DNA of 64,000 bases from Pelagomonas calceolata (taxonomy: Eukaryota > Sar > Pelagophyceae > Pelagomonadales > Pelagomonadaceae), in assembly GCA_918797485.1 (NCBI GenBank), contig CAKKNE010000006.1, forward strand, positions 2,542,001 through 2,606,000, given 5' to 3'. The translations under genes were made by a program, and so were the position numbers. Shown piece after piece: positions 28,258 through 37,240 of this stretch. Each line of letters begins with the position of its first letter. Position 1 is the stretch's first letter. The notes beneath the pieces were generated by a model. It was not told where the DNA came from. It ran no database searches and was given only the letters and a program-made list of their open reading frames with translations.

Positions 28258-29307
28258 CTACACATAGCCTAGCGGCACGGCGTCCGCGTCCAAGTCGGTG
28301 ATCGTCTCGTAATCCCAGATCGCGACGGACACAGGTAGAGGAGCGGTGTCGACGTCGAGGACGACGCGGAAGCCGGGCGGAAAGGCCTCTGGACCGAAGG
28401 TGAGGGAGACGCCCGGCGGCGTTCGGTAGCATATGATGCGCTCGTCATCGTGGCACGTCGAGCACGCGTAGAAGACGACCGACGCGACGCGCGCGACGTG
28501 GCACGATTCGAGCGAGGGTAGGTCGGTCATCAGTTGATTGAGGGTTCGCGGCGTCAGCGCCCCGAAGATCGAGGGATCGTAGAGCCGGTCGCCGCACTGG
28601 TCGTCGATTGTGAGTTTCTTGAGGGAGGGGCAGAAGGGCAGCGCGGAGTCCCAGTTGAATTGGGTTCGCGGTCCTACGGCGATCGTCATGGTCTCGAGGT
28701 TCGGGAGGCTCTCCGGCAGCTCCGGAGCGACGTCGGCCTCGAATCGCAAGGACAGATGTTTGAGCGTCGGGTGACCTTCCAAAGGAGAGAACGCGTCGGG
28801 GACGCTCGCATAGTCAATCGTCAGCGAGAGCGTTGTCAGCGGTGCCGCGGCGACGATGGCGCAGATGGACGACAGAAATCCATGGTACTGGTGGAATGCC
28901 ACGAGCGAAGTTGACTCGACGAGGGCCTCCACGCCACGCAGCGTTCTGGGAGCCAACAAGTGGGTCACGATGCTGAGGTCGACGGCGCGCAGGCGCGGCA
29001 TCACTTTGTGAAGCGATGACAGAACATCGTCCCTGACCCATGGCGCGTCTCCCTCGAAAAGTTCGGCGTGCCGATGCGTCTGCGCCGCGAACTCGGCCCA
29101 GGAGCGGTAGTTGCTGGCTCTGACTACGCGCGCGGTGCGGGTCATGTGTCCCCGGAAGCCGCGCGACACCACTTTTACGGCCGCCGCGGGTCGATGAGAA
29201 GCGTGGCGCGATAAGTCGTAGTCCCGTGCCAGGACGGCGTCGTCTTCATACCGCGCCGGTTGCAGGTGCTCGCAGATCGCGAGCAGAAGCTCCTCCGGTA
29301 GCTCCAT
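28258..29307 (-). CDS. F-box / leucine-rich-type protein
   Basis: 349 residues from the ATG at 29307 (an ATG at 29331 would add 8). It starts MELPEELLLAICEHLQP, an F-box-like helix pair that would bind Skp1. It continues with irregular Leu-rich units (LRAVDLSIVTHLL, LTTLSLTIDYA, LKHLSLRFEAD, LKKLTIDDQ) typical of F-box LRR substrate receptors in SCF ubiquitin ligases. No further domain is visible. Divergent from the CCR4-like nuclease gene. Confidence 0.6.
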   Translation of the reverse strand: MELPEELLLAICEHLQPARYEDDAVLARDYDLSRHASHRPAAAVKVVSRGFRGHMTRTARVVRASNYRSWAEFAAQTHRHAELFEGDAPWVRDDVLSSLHKVMPRLRAVDLSIVTHLLAPRTLRGVEALVESTSLVAFHQYHGFLSSICAIVAAAPLTTLSLTIDYASVPDAFSPLEGHPTLKHLSLRFEADVAPELPESLPNLETMTIAVGPRTQFNWDSALPFCPSLKKLTIDDQCGDRLYDPSIFGALTPRTLNQLMTDLPSLESCHVARVASVVFYACSTCHDDERIICYRTPPGVSLTFGPEAFPPGFRVVLDVDTAPLPVSVAIWDYETITDLDADAVPLGYV

Positions 29308-29389
29308 TGTGCGATTGCAGGGGAGCCTCAAAAAGGAAGGTGACCTGAGTCACCTTAATTAAGAAAAATAGGCCCCTCCCCCCCTCCTA

Positions 29390-29413
29390 CTAGTGTCTTA
29401 CAAGGCCGCTAGC
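29390..29413 (+). promoter_or_regulatory. CTAG-palindrome promoter element
   Basis: CTAGTGTCTTACAAGG then CCGCTAGC, between the divergent starts 29307 (minus) and 29487 (plus). Close to the consensus. Confidence 0.7.
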
Positions 29414-29486
29414 CCATCGCGATTATCCAGATCCACGCGCCGCCGCGGCGCAAACCGATACAAATCGGCGCGTTACGCAGCCAGCG

Positions 29487-31556
29487 ATGAGCTTCGAGCC
29501 GCGCGACGAGCTGGCCGATTACCTCGCTAGCCTCGACCTGCAGCACTACGCGCCGCAATTGCACCAGGAGGACATCCACACCATAGCCGATTTACGGATC
29601 CTGACGGCCGTCGACCTGGTCGCGTGCGGCATCGAGCACGCCGACGCGGCGACGATCCTCGAACCCGACCTGTACCCCTACCCGGACCCGAGCGAGGCGC
29701 CGACGCCGCAGCGGGCCTTCGGAGCATTACAAGCCCAGGCGCCGGCCTGGGAGCCGCCTCGACAATACGAGGCGCCCTACAAGCAGCGCGCGCGCGAGTT
29801 CCAGAACTGCCGCGGCGGCAAGACGTCGTCAGGGAGAAGTAGAGCGAGAACGAAGGCCGCGATGGCCGACGCGACGGCGAGCGCGCCGGCCCTAGCGAAC
29901 GCGCTCCGAGGCTACATCGCCATGCGCGGCGGCAGCATCCAGGCCCAGCAGCTCGCGGAGTTCTACAAGAGCCCCGCGTGCGCGGGCCTCGAGGTCCCGA
30001 AGGGTGGGGCCCTGAAATTGCTGCGAAACGTCGAGAACTCGGGGTTGAGATTCACGCACATGGCGCATCTCAACAAGTGGATCATCGCCCTCGATCACGA
30101 CGCGCCGCCGCCGCCGCCGGCCTCGGACCTTGGCGCGTCCGCGCCGGCGTTCGTGCCCGGGGCGCCGTTCGGCTACGCGCCCGAGGCCGATCTGCGGTTC
30201 GCGTCGGCGGATGTGAGCGGCCGCGATGCACCCACCGACGGCATGACCGCCAAGCAGCGCCGTCTGGCCAAACGAGCCGCAGCGCGCGAGGCCGACGCGC
30301 CGGTGCCGCGCGGCGCGGCGACGTCAGCCGAGCCCGACCCTAGATTGAGGCAGCTGCGCATGGAGTCCCTCGAGGCCCTGTCCGCCGTCCAACGCCGCGC
30401 CGACAATGCCGCCGGCGCGCCGCGCCCGCTAGGCGTCCGGGGCGCGGCGCCAGGCATCCGCGCCACAGCGTCGGGGGGAACGACGACGACGGGATATGTT
30501 AAGGCGCGCCACCCGTCCGGGGCGAAGAAGAAGATCTTCGTTCCGACCGCGCGGCCGTGGACGCGCCTGGGCCACAACCAGCCCAAGCACGCCTTCACGG
30601 TCGTCTCCTACAATGTTTTATCTCAAAAATTGTTGGATTCGCATAGATACCTCTACCACACTACTTTGAGACCGAGGATGCGCCTCGCGAACCTGCAAAA
30701 AGAGATTGGTAGATATGGCGCCCAGATCGTCTGCCTCCAAGAAATCGAACCTGAAAACTTAGAAGCGTTTACAGGCTGCGTCCGGACGTTCAAGAATGAT
30801 GATAAAGATATCAAGAGGGGTGCTGAAGTGGCCTTTGCTCCCTGCGGTGAACCGAGGACGGACGGCGTCGCCGTTCTGGTCGATGCGGGGCGGTTCAGCA
30901 TCGTTCATAGCCACGAACTCACGTTGGACGCCGACGAGGGCAAGAAGAACGCGGGCTTGGTCGTGACGTTGTCAGATCGAGAGGCCTCGGGTTCTCTGAT
31001 CGTCGCGTGCGCGCACCTGCTCTTCAATCCAAAAAGAGGAGACGCTCGCCTGAGGCAGTGCGTCGCGTTTTTAAGAGCTGTCGAGGAGGCTAAACAGCAA
31101 GCGGTGCAACCTGTCAGAGTTGTTGTCTGTGGTGATTTCAACAGCTATCCCGACTCCGCGGTCTACTCTTTTCTGAGTACTGGAAGCGTCGCTTCGATAG
31201 CTCTGGAGGAACGGACGGCCCACGATGATTGCAAGGAGCATCCGTTCAAGATTGAGAAAGGACGGTGCGTGACTGCTCATGAGCCGTACCAAGACGTCTC
31301 CATCAACAAAGTTTCTCATGCATTAGCTCTGGAGTCGGTCTATTCTTTGGGAGGTGGCGAGCCCGGCTTCACGACGTACCTACCCAAGGGCACGAAGGCC
31401 TGCGTCGACTACGTCTGGTCGAGTGACCTGGTGCCGGTCGGTAGACTCGAGCCGCCGCCGCTCGAGGAGCTGCGCGACGGGCTGCCGTCCCAAAAATTCC
31501 CGTCCGACCACGTCGCGCTGGTCGCGCGGTTCGCGCCGCCTCGTCAGCAGGCCTAG
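29487..31556 (+). CDS. CCR4/Angel-type exonuclease with SAM and LOTUS-like domains
   Basis: 689 residues. A SAM domain lies at about 8-60 (ELADYLASLDLQHYAPQLHQ). A second helical unit at about 130-200 (ALRGYIAMRGGSIQAQQLAE, LKLLRNVENSGLRF) resembles an OST-HTH/LOTUS fold. A disordered linker leads to an endonuclease/exonuclease/phosphatase domain (about 370-685) with all catalytic boxes: VSYNVLSQ, CLQEIEPEN, CAHLLFNP, CGDFNSYPDSAVY, CVDYVWSS and SDHVALVAR. The family includes mRNA deadenylases and 2',3'-phosphatases (CCR4, Nocturnin, Angel). The added domains suggest RNA or protein targeting. Confidence 0.8.
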   Translation: MSFEPRDELADYLASLDLQHYAPQLHQEDIHTIADLRILTAVDLVACGIEHADAATILEPDLYPYPDPSEAPTPQRAFGALQAQAPAWEPPRQYEAPYKQRAREFQNCRGGKTSSGRSRARTKAAMADATASAPALANALRGYIAMRGGSIQAQQLAEFYKSPACAGLEVPKGGALKLLRNVENSGLRFTHMAHLNKWIIALDHDAPPPPPASDLGASAPAFVPGAPFGYAPEADLRFASADVSGRDAPTDGMTAKQRRLAKRAAAREADAPVPRGAATSAEPDPRLRQLRMESLEALSAVQRRADNAAGAPRPLGVRGAAPGIRATASGGTTTTGYVKARHPSGAKKKIFVPTARPWTRLGHNQPKHAFTVVSYNVLSQKLLDSHRYLYHTTLRPRMRLANLQKEIGRYGAQIVCLQEIEPENLEAFTGCVRTFKNDDKDIKRGAEVAFAPCGEPRTDGVAVLVDAGRFSIVHSHELTLDADEGKKNAGLVVTLSDREASGSLIVACAHLLFNPKRGDARLRQCVAFLRAVEEAKQQAVQPVRVVVCGDFNSYPDSAVYSFLSTGSVASIALEERTAHDDCKEHPFKIEKGRCVTAHEPYQDVSINKVSHALALESVYSLGGGEPGFTTYLPKGTKACVDYVWSSDLVPVGRLEPPPLEELRDGLPSQKFPSDHVALVARFAPPRQQA

Positions 31557-31578
31557 TTTGTGATAAGTATGCTTCTCT

Positions 31579-32118
31579 GTGTGTTCGAGTAGCGATCCCG
31601 CGCGGTGTTTTTTTTTCACGTCGGTTTCCCGGCTACCACAAGAGGTCATTCTCACCTCGCAGGGCAATCTTGCGATCACGTATCAAGAGCTCGGACGGCA
31701 TGAACCATCCCTACAGATGAAGCGAGACGTCCACTCCGGATTTTTGAAGCTCAACGGCGAGGAACATGAAACGACTCTCATAGCAGCCAACAACTACGCG
31801 AATTCCCTTGGTCGTCTAGGGCGCTTCGAAGAAGCCAAGGATTTGCTGCGCAAAACGACGCCCGCAGCGCGACGCGCCCTCGGCGAGAGTAATTTAACCA
31901 CGCTCAGGATGAGGCGGAAGTACGCGGAGACGCTCTACAAGGACCCCGGCGCCACACTAGACGATCTCCGCGAGGCCGTGACGACGTTCGAGGACACGGA
32001 ACGGATCGCGCGGCGCGTGCTCGGCGGCGCGCACCCGATCACAAAGGGGATTGAGGGCGAATTGCGAGACGCGCGAGCCGCGCTCGACGCCCGCGAGACG
32101 CCGTCGGGGAGCAAGTAA
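31579..32118 (+). pseudogene. Kinesin-light-chain-type TPR fragment
   Basis: The readable part starts at about 31645 (LTSQGNLAITYQELGRH) in mid-repeat. It contains TPR units GEEHETTLIAANNYANSLGR, LGESNLTTLRMRRKYAETLY and a last unit ending in GGAHPITKGIEGELRDARAA. Complete proteins of this type have many more repeats before this point. The ATG at 31579 precedes non-TPR sequence and a run of nine T. It looks like a 5'-truncated copy of a large family, either a pseudogene or the last exon of a gene whose start I cannot see. Confidence 0.5.
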
Positions 32119-32123
32119 GGCAC

Positions 32124-33380
32124 TTAGGAATGAGTACTTAGCGTATAACTCCCGACCGATGGATCGGGCGCCCCCACGAATCGCGGTTGATTCGGATTCA
32201 CGACTACCGCCGTGCCACCGATCGTCTCGATCTTCTTCGTGATGACGCCACTCCTGATAATTTTCTGGCCCGCGACCTCGTCTTGGACGGGCACCTCGAC
32301 ACTCCGCGAGTAGCCGGAGGCATAGGAGCCCTCGCGGCCGTCGCGCCGACTGTCCTCCAAGTTCGCCTTTGCATTGACCACGCGCAGCGGCACGGTGCCC
32401 AGATCGCCGTATTCGCGCACCTTCGACTTCCGTGTCCGTTGTGATGAGGTGAGGGAAATCACCGACACGTCCAGTAATGCTTTGCCCCGCTGCCGTAACC
32501 GACAGGGCCCGTCGCGGAACGCGAACGAACCATCGGATAAAAAGCATCGCCCCTTGTACAACCGCGGCTGGGGCGACGGCGGCGCCTCCTCTTCCACTGG
32601 TTCCGCCTCGACCTCGTCGTCCTCCCTTCGGATGGCGAGCTTGGCGCCGATATCAGTATGGTGGAGCCCGCCGTTCCAGCACCGCACGCAGTACGGTCTT
32701 TTTTCAAGCGGGCTCCATAAAGTCGCCTCGTGGGGACAATTCAACGAGCAGCAGGGCACGAACGGATTTAAGTCCTCGCGCGGCTTCGACTGGTAGATCG
32801 ACGAGGACCGGCGGAGCGCGTCGACGTGCTCTTGCGGCGACATCGGTGCCGCGACGCGCTGGGGCGGCGGTTCGACATAGTTATCAGGCGGCGCCTCCCA
32901 GCCGTCCGGCCGCCAGGCCCAGCCCCGCATCGGCTCGTGGCGCTTTTTGCCGGGTCCATCATCTATAGTAGAGATGATTTCTTGGGTAGGTGCGGCCCTC
33001 CCCAACTTGTAGGGCGCGCCACGCGGCCTTCGGGATAGGTCCTGCAGCGCCCGCACGGAAATGCAGGCGAATGGCGCCTCCGTCGTCACTCCTCTCGCCG
33101 GATCAGCATAATTCTCGAGCTGCTCCAACAGGTCCGGTCGTAATCGAAACGTCGAGAGTCCCGACTTCGCCAACGGTCGATGCCGGCCTTGAGAGGCCTT
33201 CAAGCCGGGCGTTGCCGCGCCGGAACTACAACGCGGCGACGGCTCGGCGCCCAGCAGAGCCGTTCCCCGAAATTCCACGGCCTCGACGGCCTGCAGGCGC
33301 ATCCTCAGCAGCTCGTCGGCGGGCGTCGGCGCGCGGCTCCGTTGCTGCGAGGCCGGCGGGCTGCCGATGGCGAAGGCCAT
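32124..33380 (-). CDS. Hypothetical protein with a CxxxC...CxxC zinc-like segment
   Basis: 418 residues from the ATG at 33380. The frame stays open upstream to 34238, but those codons are unlike the rest and overlap the divergent gene. Visible features are a disordered Pro/Ser N-terminus, the segment ASVSVRALQDLSRR-like Arg-rich part, a probable metal site around CSLNCPH and YCVRCW, then a beta-rich region (RLYKGRCFLSDGSFAFRD, LLDVSVISLT). No family is recognised. The start is uncertain. Confidence 0.4.
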   Translation of the reverse strand: MAFAIGSPPASQQRSRAPTPADELLRMRLQAVEAVEFRGTALLGAEPSPRCSSGAATPGLKASQGRHRPLAKSGLSTFRLRPDLLEQLENYADPARGVTTEAPFACISVRALQDLSRRPRGAPYKLGRAAPTQEIISTIDDGPGKKRHEPMRGWAWRPDGWEAPPDNYVEPPPQRVAAPMSPQEHVDALRRSSSIYQSKPREDLNPFVPCCSLNCPHEATLWSPLEKRPYCVRCWNGGLHHTDIGAKLAIRREDDEVEAEPVEEEAPPSPQPRLYKGRCFLSDGSFAFRDGPCRLRQRGKALLDVSVISLTSSQRTRKSKVREYGDLGTVPLRVVNAKANLEDSRRDGREGSYASGYSRSVEVPVQDEVAGQKIIRSGVITKKIETIGGTAVVVNPNQPRFVGAPDPSVGSYTLSTHS

Positions 33381-33908
33381 CCTTTCGGCGTCCTTCTTGA
33401 TATTAGTGGCGCGTCGATGGCGTGGGGATCCGTCGGCGGCGTCGGGCTGGCCGGGTGCAGCTGCCACAGTAGAGCTCACCACGGCAGGGCGTCGGGGGCC
33501 TGGGGCAGCCCCGGAAGCGACCGTTTCCTGCGCTCGTGCTGGTGGAGAGCTCGCCCGGCCCTGTGGGATCCCGCTCCCGGCGCTCCGCGGCCGACACGAG
33601 CTGCAGCGCCGGAGCTTGTGTTGAGAGAGAGCCCCGCACTTTGCCAAGTTTTGAAGCGTGAATCCTCCATGGATTTCTGAGACGAGCGAGAGGCGTCGCC
33701 GGCGCGGGGCAGTTCCTCTCCTTCGCCGCGGCCAATCAGATTTACCTGTGGCAAACCAGGCCTGGCAAGGCCACCAGGAATTGGAGCTTAAAACTACACG
33801 AACAGGTGCGCACACGCAGCCCGCGCAAGTCAGCGCAACGCCACCGAGCTCCGCGCACCACGCGCCGCCTCTGGGGCAGCCGCGCACCGCCGCGCAGGCC
33901 CACAAACA
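33381..33908. other. Divergent intergenic region
   Basis: 528 bp between the hypothetical zinc-like gene (minus) and the tRNA-intron gene (plus). It includes one GTCGATGGCGTGG introner-like half hairpin at about 33415. It has no CTAG palindrome, making it one of the few divergent gaps without one. No gene is visible. Confidence 0.45.
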
Positions 33909-34807
33909 ATGGTTATGATCGCACCAAGCTCCTTTATCGGCTTCGGCGACCTCACGACGGACCGCAAGGCCGACGCGGTCCCGGCCAACTGGCGCGACGG
34001 CATCCCGAGCGGCGACGAGCGGTTGAGAGGAGGCCCCTTCCACCGTGACCCGCGGCCGCGCTCGTACACCGCGCCGCGGCCCGACTTCACTCCATCTCAA
34101 CAGATCAAGGGCGGGCCGCCGGCCTACGCGCACCTCATGGGCAATCCTTGTGAGTGGAGTCTGATGAGTTGCGACCGCGGGCCGTCGCAAGCCTCGAAGG
34201 GCTTCCGGTCCCCGGTCGGGTGGCAGCGCGGCCTTCATCCCGATCTAGCGGACAAGCTCTACGACGCGTCTCTGTCGAACAATCAAGCCGTCTACGAGCG
34301 CTTCGCGAAGAACGTCCGCTATTTATTCAAGGACGGCGCCCCGCAGTGTACCGCTCTGGTCTAAGGGGAGGACTCGCGGCTTTAGCCCGCGCGGTGGGGG
34401 TTCGATTCCCTCGGGCGGTTGATGGGGCGCCGCGCGCAGGTTTGTTGGCGACGACACGCGTCGGATCGCGCCACCACGACCGCCTCGTCAAGGGCTCGTC
34501 GCTCCCGGAGCCGCGAGACGTCGTCTCCAAGACGGGTGTCAGCATCGGCGTCATGGTGGGCTATGATTCTGGAGAGCCTCTGTTCGACGATTCGACGTCT
34601 CAACTAGTCGAGCCGCCCTTCGGCGACAAGCACGGCAAGTCCCTCGCGCGCGTCGAGCGGGGCGCGGGCGACGGCCTCGTCGTCTACGTCTGCCTCGACC
34701 CCGCCCATGGGACGCACCGCCTCTACGCGTGGCTCCGCCAGCGGTACTCCGCGCGCCAGCAGGCGGCGATCTTCGGCCGGCTCGTCGACGCGGACCTCCT
34801 CGCCTAA
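33909..34807 (+). CDS. Two-exon hypothetical protein with a tRNA gene in its intron
   Basis: 268 residues if exon 1 is 33909-34347 and exon 2 is 34440-34807 (GT-AG, phase 1). A GC-AG alternative starting at 34336 is also in frame and four residues shorter. Exon 1 is Pro/Gly-rich with conserved-looking blocks (GNPCEWSLMSCDRGPSQ, AVYERFAKNVRYLFKDG). Exon 2 continues to YAWLRQRYSARQQAAIFGRL. Without splicing, exon 1 would stop at TAA 34362-34364 inside the tRNA D-arm. I do not recognise the family. The intron holds little besides the tRNA. Confidence 0.55.
34350..34420 (+). tRNA. tRNA-like gene, anticodon UUA (suppressor type), inside an intron
   Basis: A complete cloverleaf can be drawn. Acceptor: ACCGCTC (34350-34356) with GGGCGGT (34413-34419). 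D stem: GTCT / GGAC. Anticodon stem: CGCGG / CCGCG around the 7-nt loop CTTTAGC. Variable loop: 4 nt. T stem: GGGGG / CCCTC around TTCGATT. U33 is present and positions 34-36 are TTA, which would read UAA. The D-arm and anticodon arm resemble tRNA-Glu (loop CTTTCAC), so it may be a Glu tRNA changed in its anticodon, or a tRNA pseudogene. It fills about 71 of 92 nt of the host intron, in the sense orientation. Confidence 0.75.
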
Positions 34808-34833
34808 GGGTCATTTAGCACATCTTAGTCGTT

Positions 34834-35498
34834 CTAGTCGCCGCGCTTGCGTTTGGCGGCGGGCTGTTCGAGGGACGCGGAGAAGAGCGCCTCCTCGACG
34901 GCGCGCGGCGTCCACAAGCCCCCGAGCTTCTTCGCTTTCGCCGAGCAGGCCTCCAGCAGCCTCTGATAAGAATCGAGGTCGTACTTCTTCGAGTGCTCCG
35001 GCTCGCCGAGGACCGCTTCTAGAGCTTCATCACTCATAACGGGGAGGCGGTCGTCGACGGCCGCGAGGCAGACCGACGCCGTCGCCACCCCAATTCCCGT
35101 CAGCGCCGTGAGCGCGTCGCAGGCTTTTCTCGCGTCGGGGATCGCGGCGATGGCGGCCTTGCTCGCTTTGCGCACCTCGTTGTCATGCATAGCTTCGGCG
35201 AAGCGCATGAGCGGCCGCATCTTGCCGCGCGTCAGCTTGTAGCCGACGACCTGTACTAGATCTTCCTTGCTGAGCTCGGACTGGCCTTGTAAATTGGTCC
35301 ACTTCTTGTGCAGGGCCTGCGTGGTGCGTGCGTTTCTTGGCGGCGGCGGCGCGACGGAAAGTTTTTGCCGCGCTGCAATTTTGCCTTCAGGCTCCCATAC
35401 TTCGTCGTCTTGCCGCTGGCCCTCATGCGCTGCTCGATCGCGTCGAGATGGCTTTCCCACACGGCTTCGTCCTCGCTTGCCCACAATGTGGCGGCCAT
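34834..35498 (-). CDS. Conserved hypothetical protein with helix-hairpin-helix-like core
   Basis: 198 residues from two exons: 35385-35498 (MAATLWASEDEAVWESHLDA...) and 34834-35316. The 68-nt intron 35317-35384 starts GC and ends CACGCAG. Splicing AAG / GCC is phase 0 and joins KYGSLK to ALHKKWTNL. The core has VGYKLTRGKMRPLMRF and LTALTGIGVATASVCLAA, the latter like a helix-hairpin-helix DNA-binding or glycosylase turn, then MSDEALEAVLG. The family is widespread and of unknown function as far as I can tell. The basic C-terminus (AKRKRGD) may be a nuclear signal. Confidence 0.65.
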
Positions 35499-35824
35499 GG
35501 CTCAAGATCAAGAGATCGCGTATTGCGTGCGCAAGTGAGCGCGCAGCGGTTGACGCGCGCAGAAATTGAAAAAGACAGTGAACGCGACGCAACGAAGGCC
35601 GTTGCGCAAGCGATTTGCAGCAATATGAGAGAGCTAATTGCGCAGAGCGGCGTCGGTCTGGCCGCGATCGGGTTCGACGCATTGCTCCGTCGTGGTGCTT
35701 AGGGATCGCCAGGGGTCTGACAAAGACCGGTGGCGTGGCATGCGAGCGGCGGCGTGAATTTTTTCTCGGCGCGGGACGACTCCCGCGCTGGCCGAACAGC
35801 AGGAAAGGTACACAACGACAAAAA
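35499..35824. other. Intergenic region, possible tiny plus-strand ORF
   Basis: Upstream of the minus gene starting at 35498. A plus ATG at 35497 overlaps that start codon and reads 13 codons to a TGA. A longer open plus frame (about 35545-35702) gives a plausible helical peptide ending LLRRGA, but I see no supported gene model. Confidence 0.3.
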
Positions 35825-36703
35825 TTACTTCACAGAAGCAGAAGCAGCCGCCGCGACGACGACCTCGTACGTCCAGAACGTCAGCGCCGCCGACGGCGCG
35901 ACGCGCAGCGCGTTCGGCCAGCACCCCTTGAAGAAGCCTCGAATACCCTCCACGCGGAACGTGTCGCCCACGCATTTCAGAGTTCGCGCTATTTCGCCAG
36001 CGGGTAAATTGCCCTTGAAATTCGAGTTCGTGTTGGGATACCGCTGCTGGACCCGCGTTTTCACGACTTGGTACGGGTAGGTCGCGGTCGCGGCGGCCAA
36101 TTTCGACACGCCACCATAAACTAGAGCCTCGGACCGGCCCGCGTCCGTGGACGGCGGCCTCAGTTCCTTCAGTTTCTCATAAACGACAAATTGCACTGCG
36201 CCGTGCGACGTCAGAAATAACGCCGGTAAAATACCTCGGTAGAGAGCCAACCAGCCCTCTTCTTTTATGATTCTTGAGAACGCATCTAAGATGCCCTTGT
36301 AGCGTTGGTCCTTCTGCAGTTGCAATCTCGTTTTCACGAGCCAGACGGGATTGGTCAACAGAACCATACAAGCACCACTTTGAATCGAAGCGACGGCGTG
36401 GTTCATCGCGCTGGCATTTTGTGGTTTGAAGCGCTCGTAGAAGTAGAAAAAGCCCCCCCAAGATAGTGCGCTTCCAAGTAATGCGGGCGAGAGGCCGTTG
36501 AAGAGCGAACGTAAGCCTTCCCTCCTGATAACGGAAGATGCCGCTGCTACGACGCCGGGCATCCGTTCCACCCTCGTGTCGGCCTGGAAGCGCACTTTCA
36601 CGAGGTCGAGCGGGTACAATAGTGTAGTGGAGCAGGCGCCGGCGGCGATGCCCGCGACGGCGTGGATGTGCGGCGGCGGGCGCTTATTTTGTGGTGGTGC
36701 CAT
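35825..36703 (-). CDS. Mitochondrial carrier family protein (SLC25A32-like folate/FAD/NAD branch)
   Basis: 292 residues, the usual length. The three carrier repeats carry the signature PxD/ExxK/R in PLDLVKVRFQ, the variant NPVWLVKTRLQLQ and YPYQVVKTRVQQ, plus six membrane helices. The atypical second and third signatures with Trp and Gln, together with FLTSHGAVQFVVYEKLKEL, are hallmarks of the pyrimidine/folate/FAD/NAD+ carriers (SLC25A32, FLX1, NDT). It probably moves a flavin, folate or NAD across the inner mitochondrial (or plastid) membrane. Divergent from the GCC-repeat gene. Confidence 0.85.
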   Translation of the reverse strand: MAPPQNKRPPPHIHAVAGIAAGACSTTLLYPLDLVKVRFQADTRVERMPGVVAAASSVIRREGLRSLFNGLSPALLGSALSWGGFFYFYERFKPQNASAMNHAVASIQSGACMVLLTNPVWLVKTRLQLQKDQRYKGILDAFSRIIKEEGWLALYRGILPALFLTSHGAVQFVVYEKLKELRPPSTDAGRSEALVYGGVSKLAAATATYPYQVVKTRVQQRYPNTNSNFKGNLPAGEIARTLKCVGDTFRVEGIRGFFKGCWPNALRVAPSAALTFWTYEVVVAAAASASVK

Positions 36704-36981
36704 GGCGCTGGCGCGGCGCCGGCCTCAGGGAGGCGAAACGCGCGCTGTGATTGCACAGCTCTGCAGGCCTCCGGCCTCTGGCGTGCGCGCGGCGCCGGCG
36801 TCAGGTGAGGCAGGCTGCAGGCAGTGCAATGCTGCTGCGTGTCAGACGGCTACGAATCGATGCGTTTTTTGCCTCAGCCTTGTAGTGGCTTCACGCAGCG
36901 GTCGTATCGACACGAAGATGTGATCTGTTTGTAGAGTTTCCCCTGCAGCCAACCCAGGACAAGTTTGACCAAAGGCCAAAA

Positions 36982-37001
36982 GCTAGTGCCTCTTAGCTAG
37001 C
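36982..37001 (+). promoter_or_regulatory. CTAG-palindrome promoter element, short-spaced copy
   Basis: GCTAGTGCCTCTTAGCTAGC, with a core 2-4 nt shorter than in other copies. It lies between the divergent starts 36703 (minus) and 37241 (plus). Confidence 0.55.
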
Positions 37002-37240
37002 TCAGGCAAACAGATCGAAGGCCCAGCGTCTCCGAGTCGTCAAGAAGCAGTGGAAGAGATACGAGAACGGTGCTCCGCGAAGCCGCACCCCGACAGACAG
37101 GCCAAGAGAGCCGGCAAAAGCGCTGTCTGGCAGCGAGGATGGCCGCCCACGAGCCGAGGTGACACCTCGCGCTTTCGAATAGCTCCACCGATCCCTCCCG
37201 GGACGCATAGTACGCGAGGCGGGCAGCTAAGGCGGGCAGC

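Noticed and set aside
33381-34238. Upstream extension of the minus gene ending at 32124
   Set aside because: Codons before 33380 are Arg/Pro/Cys-rich noise, overlap the divergent gene and contain no conserved segment.
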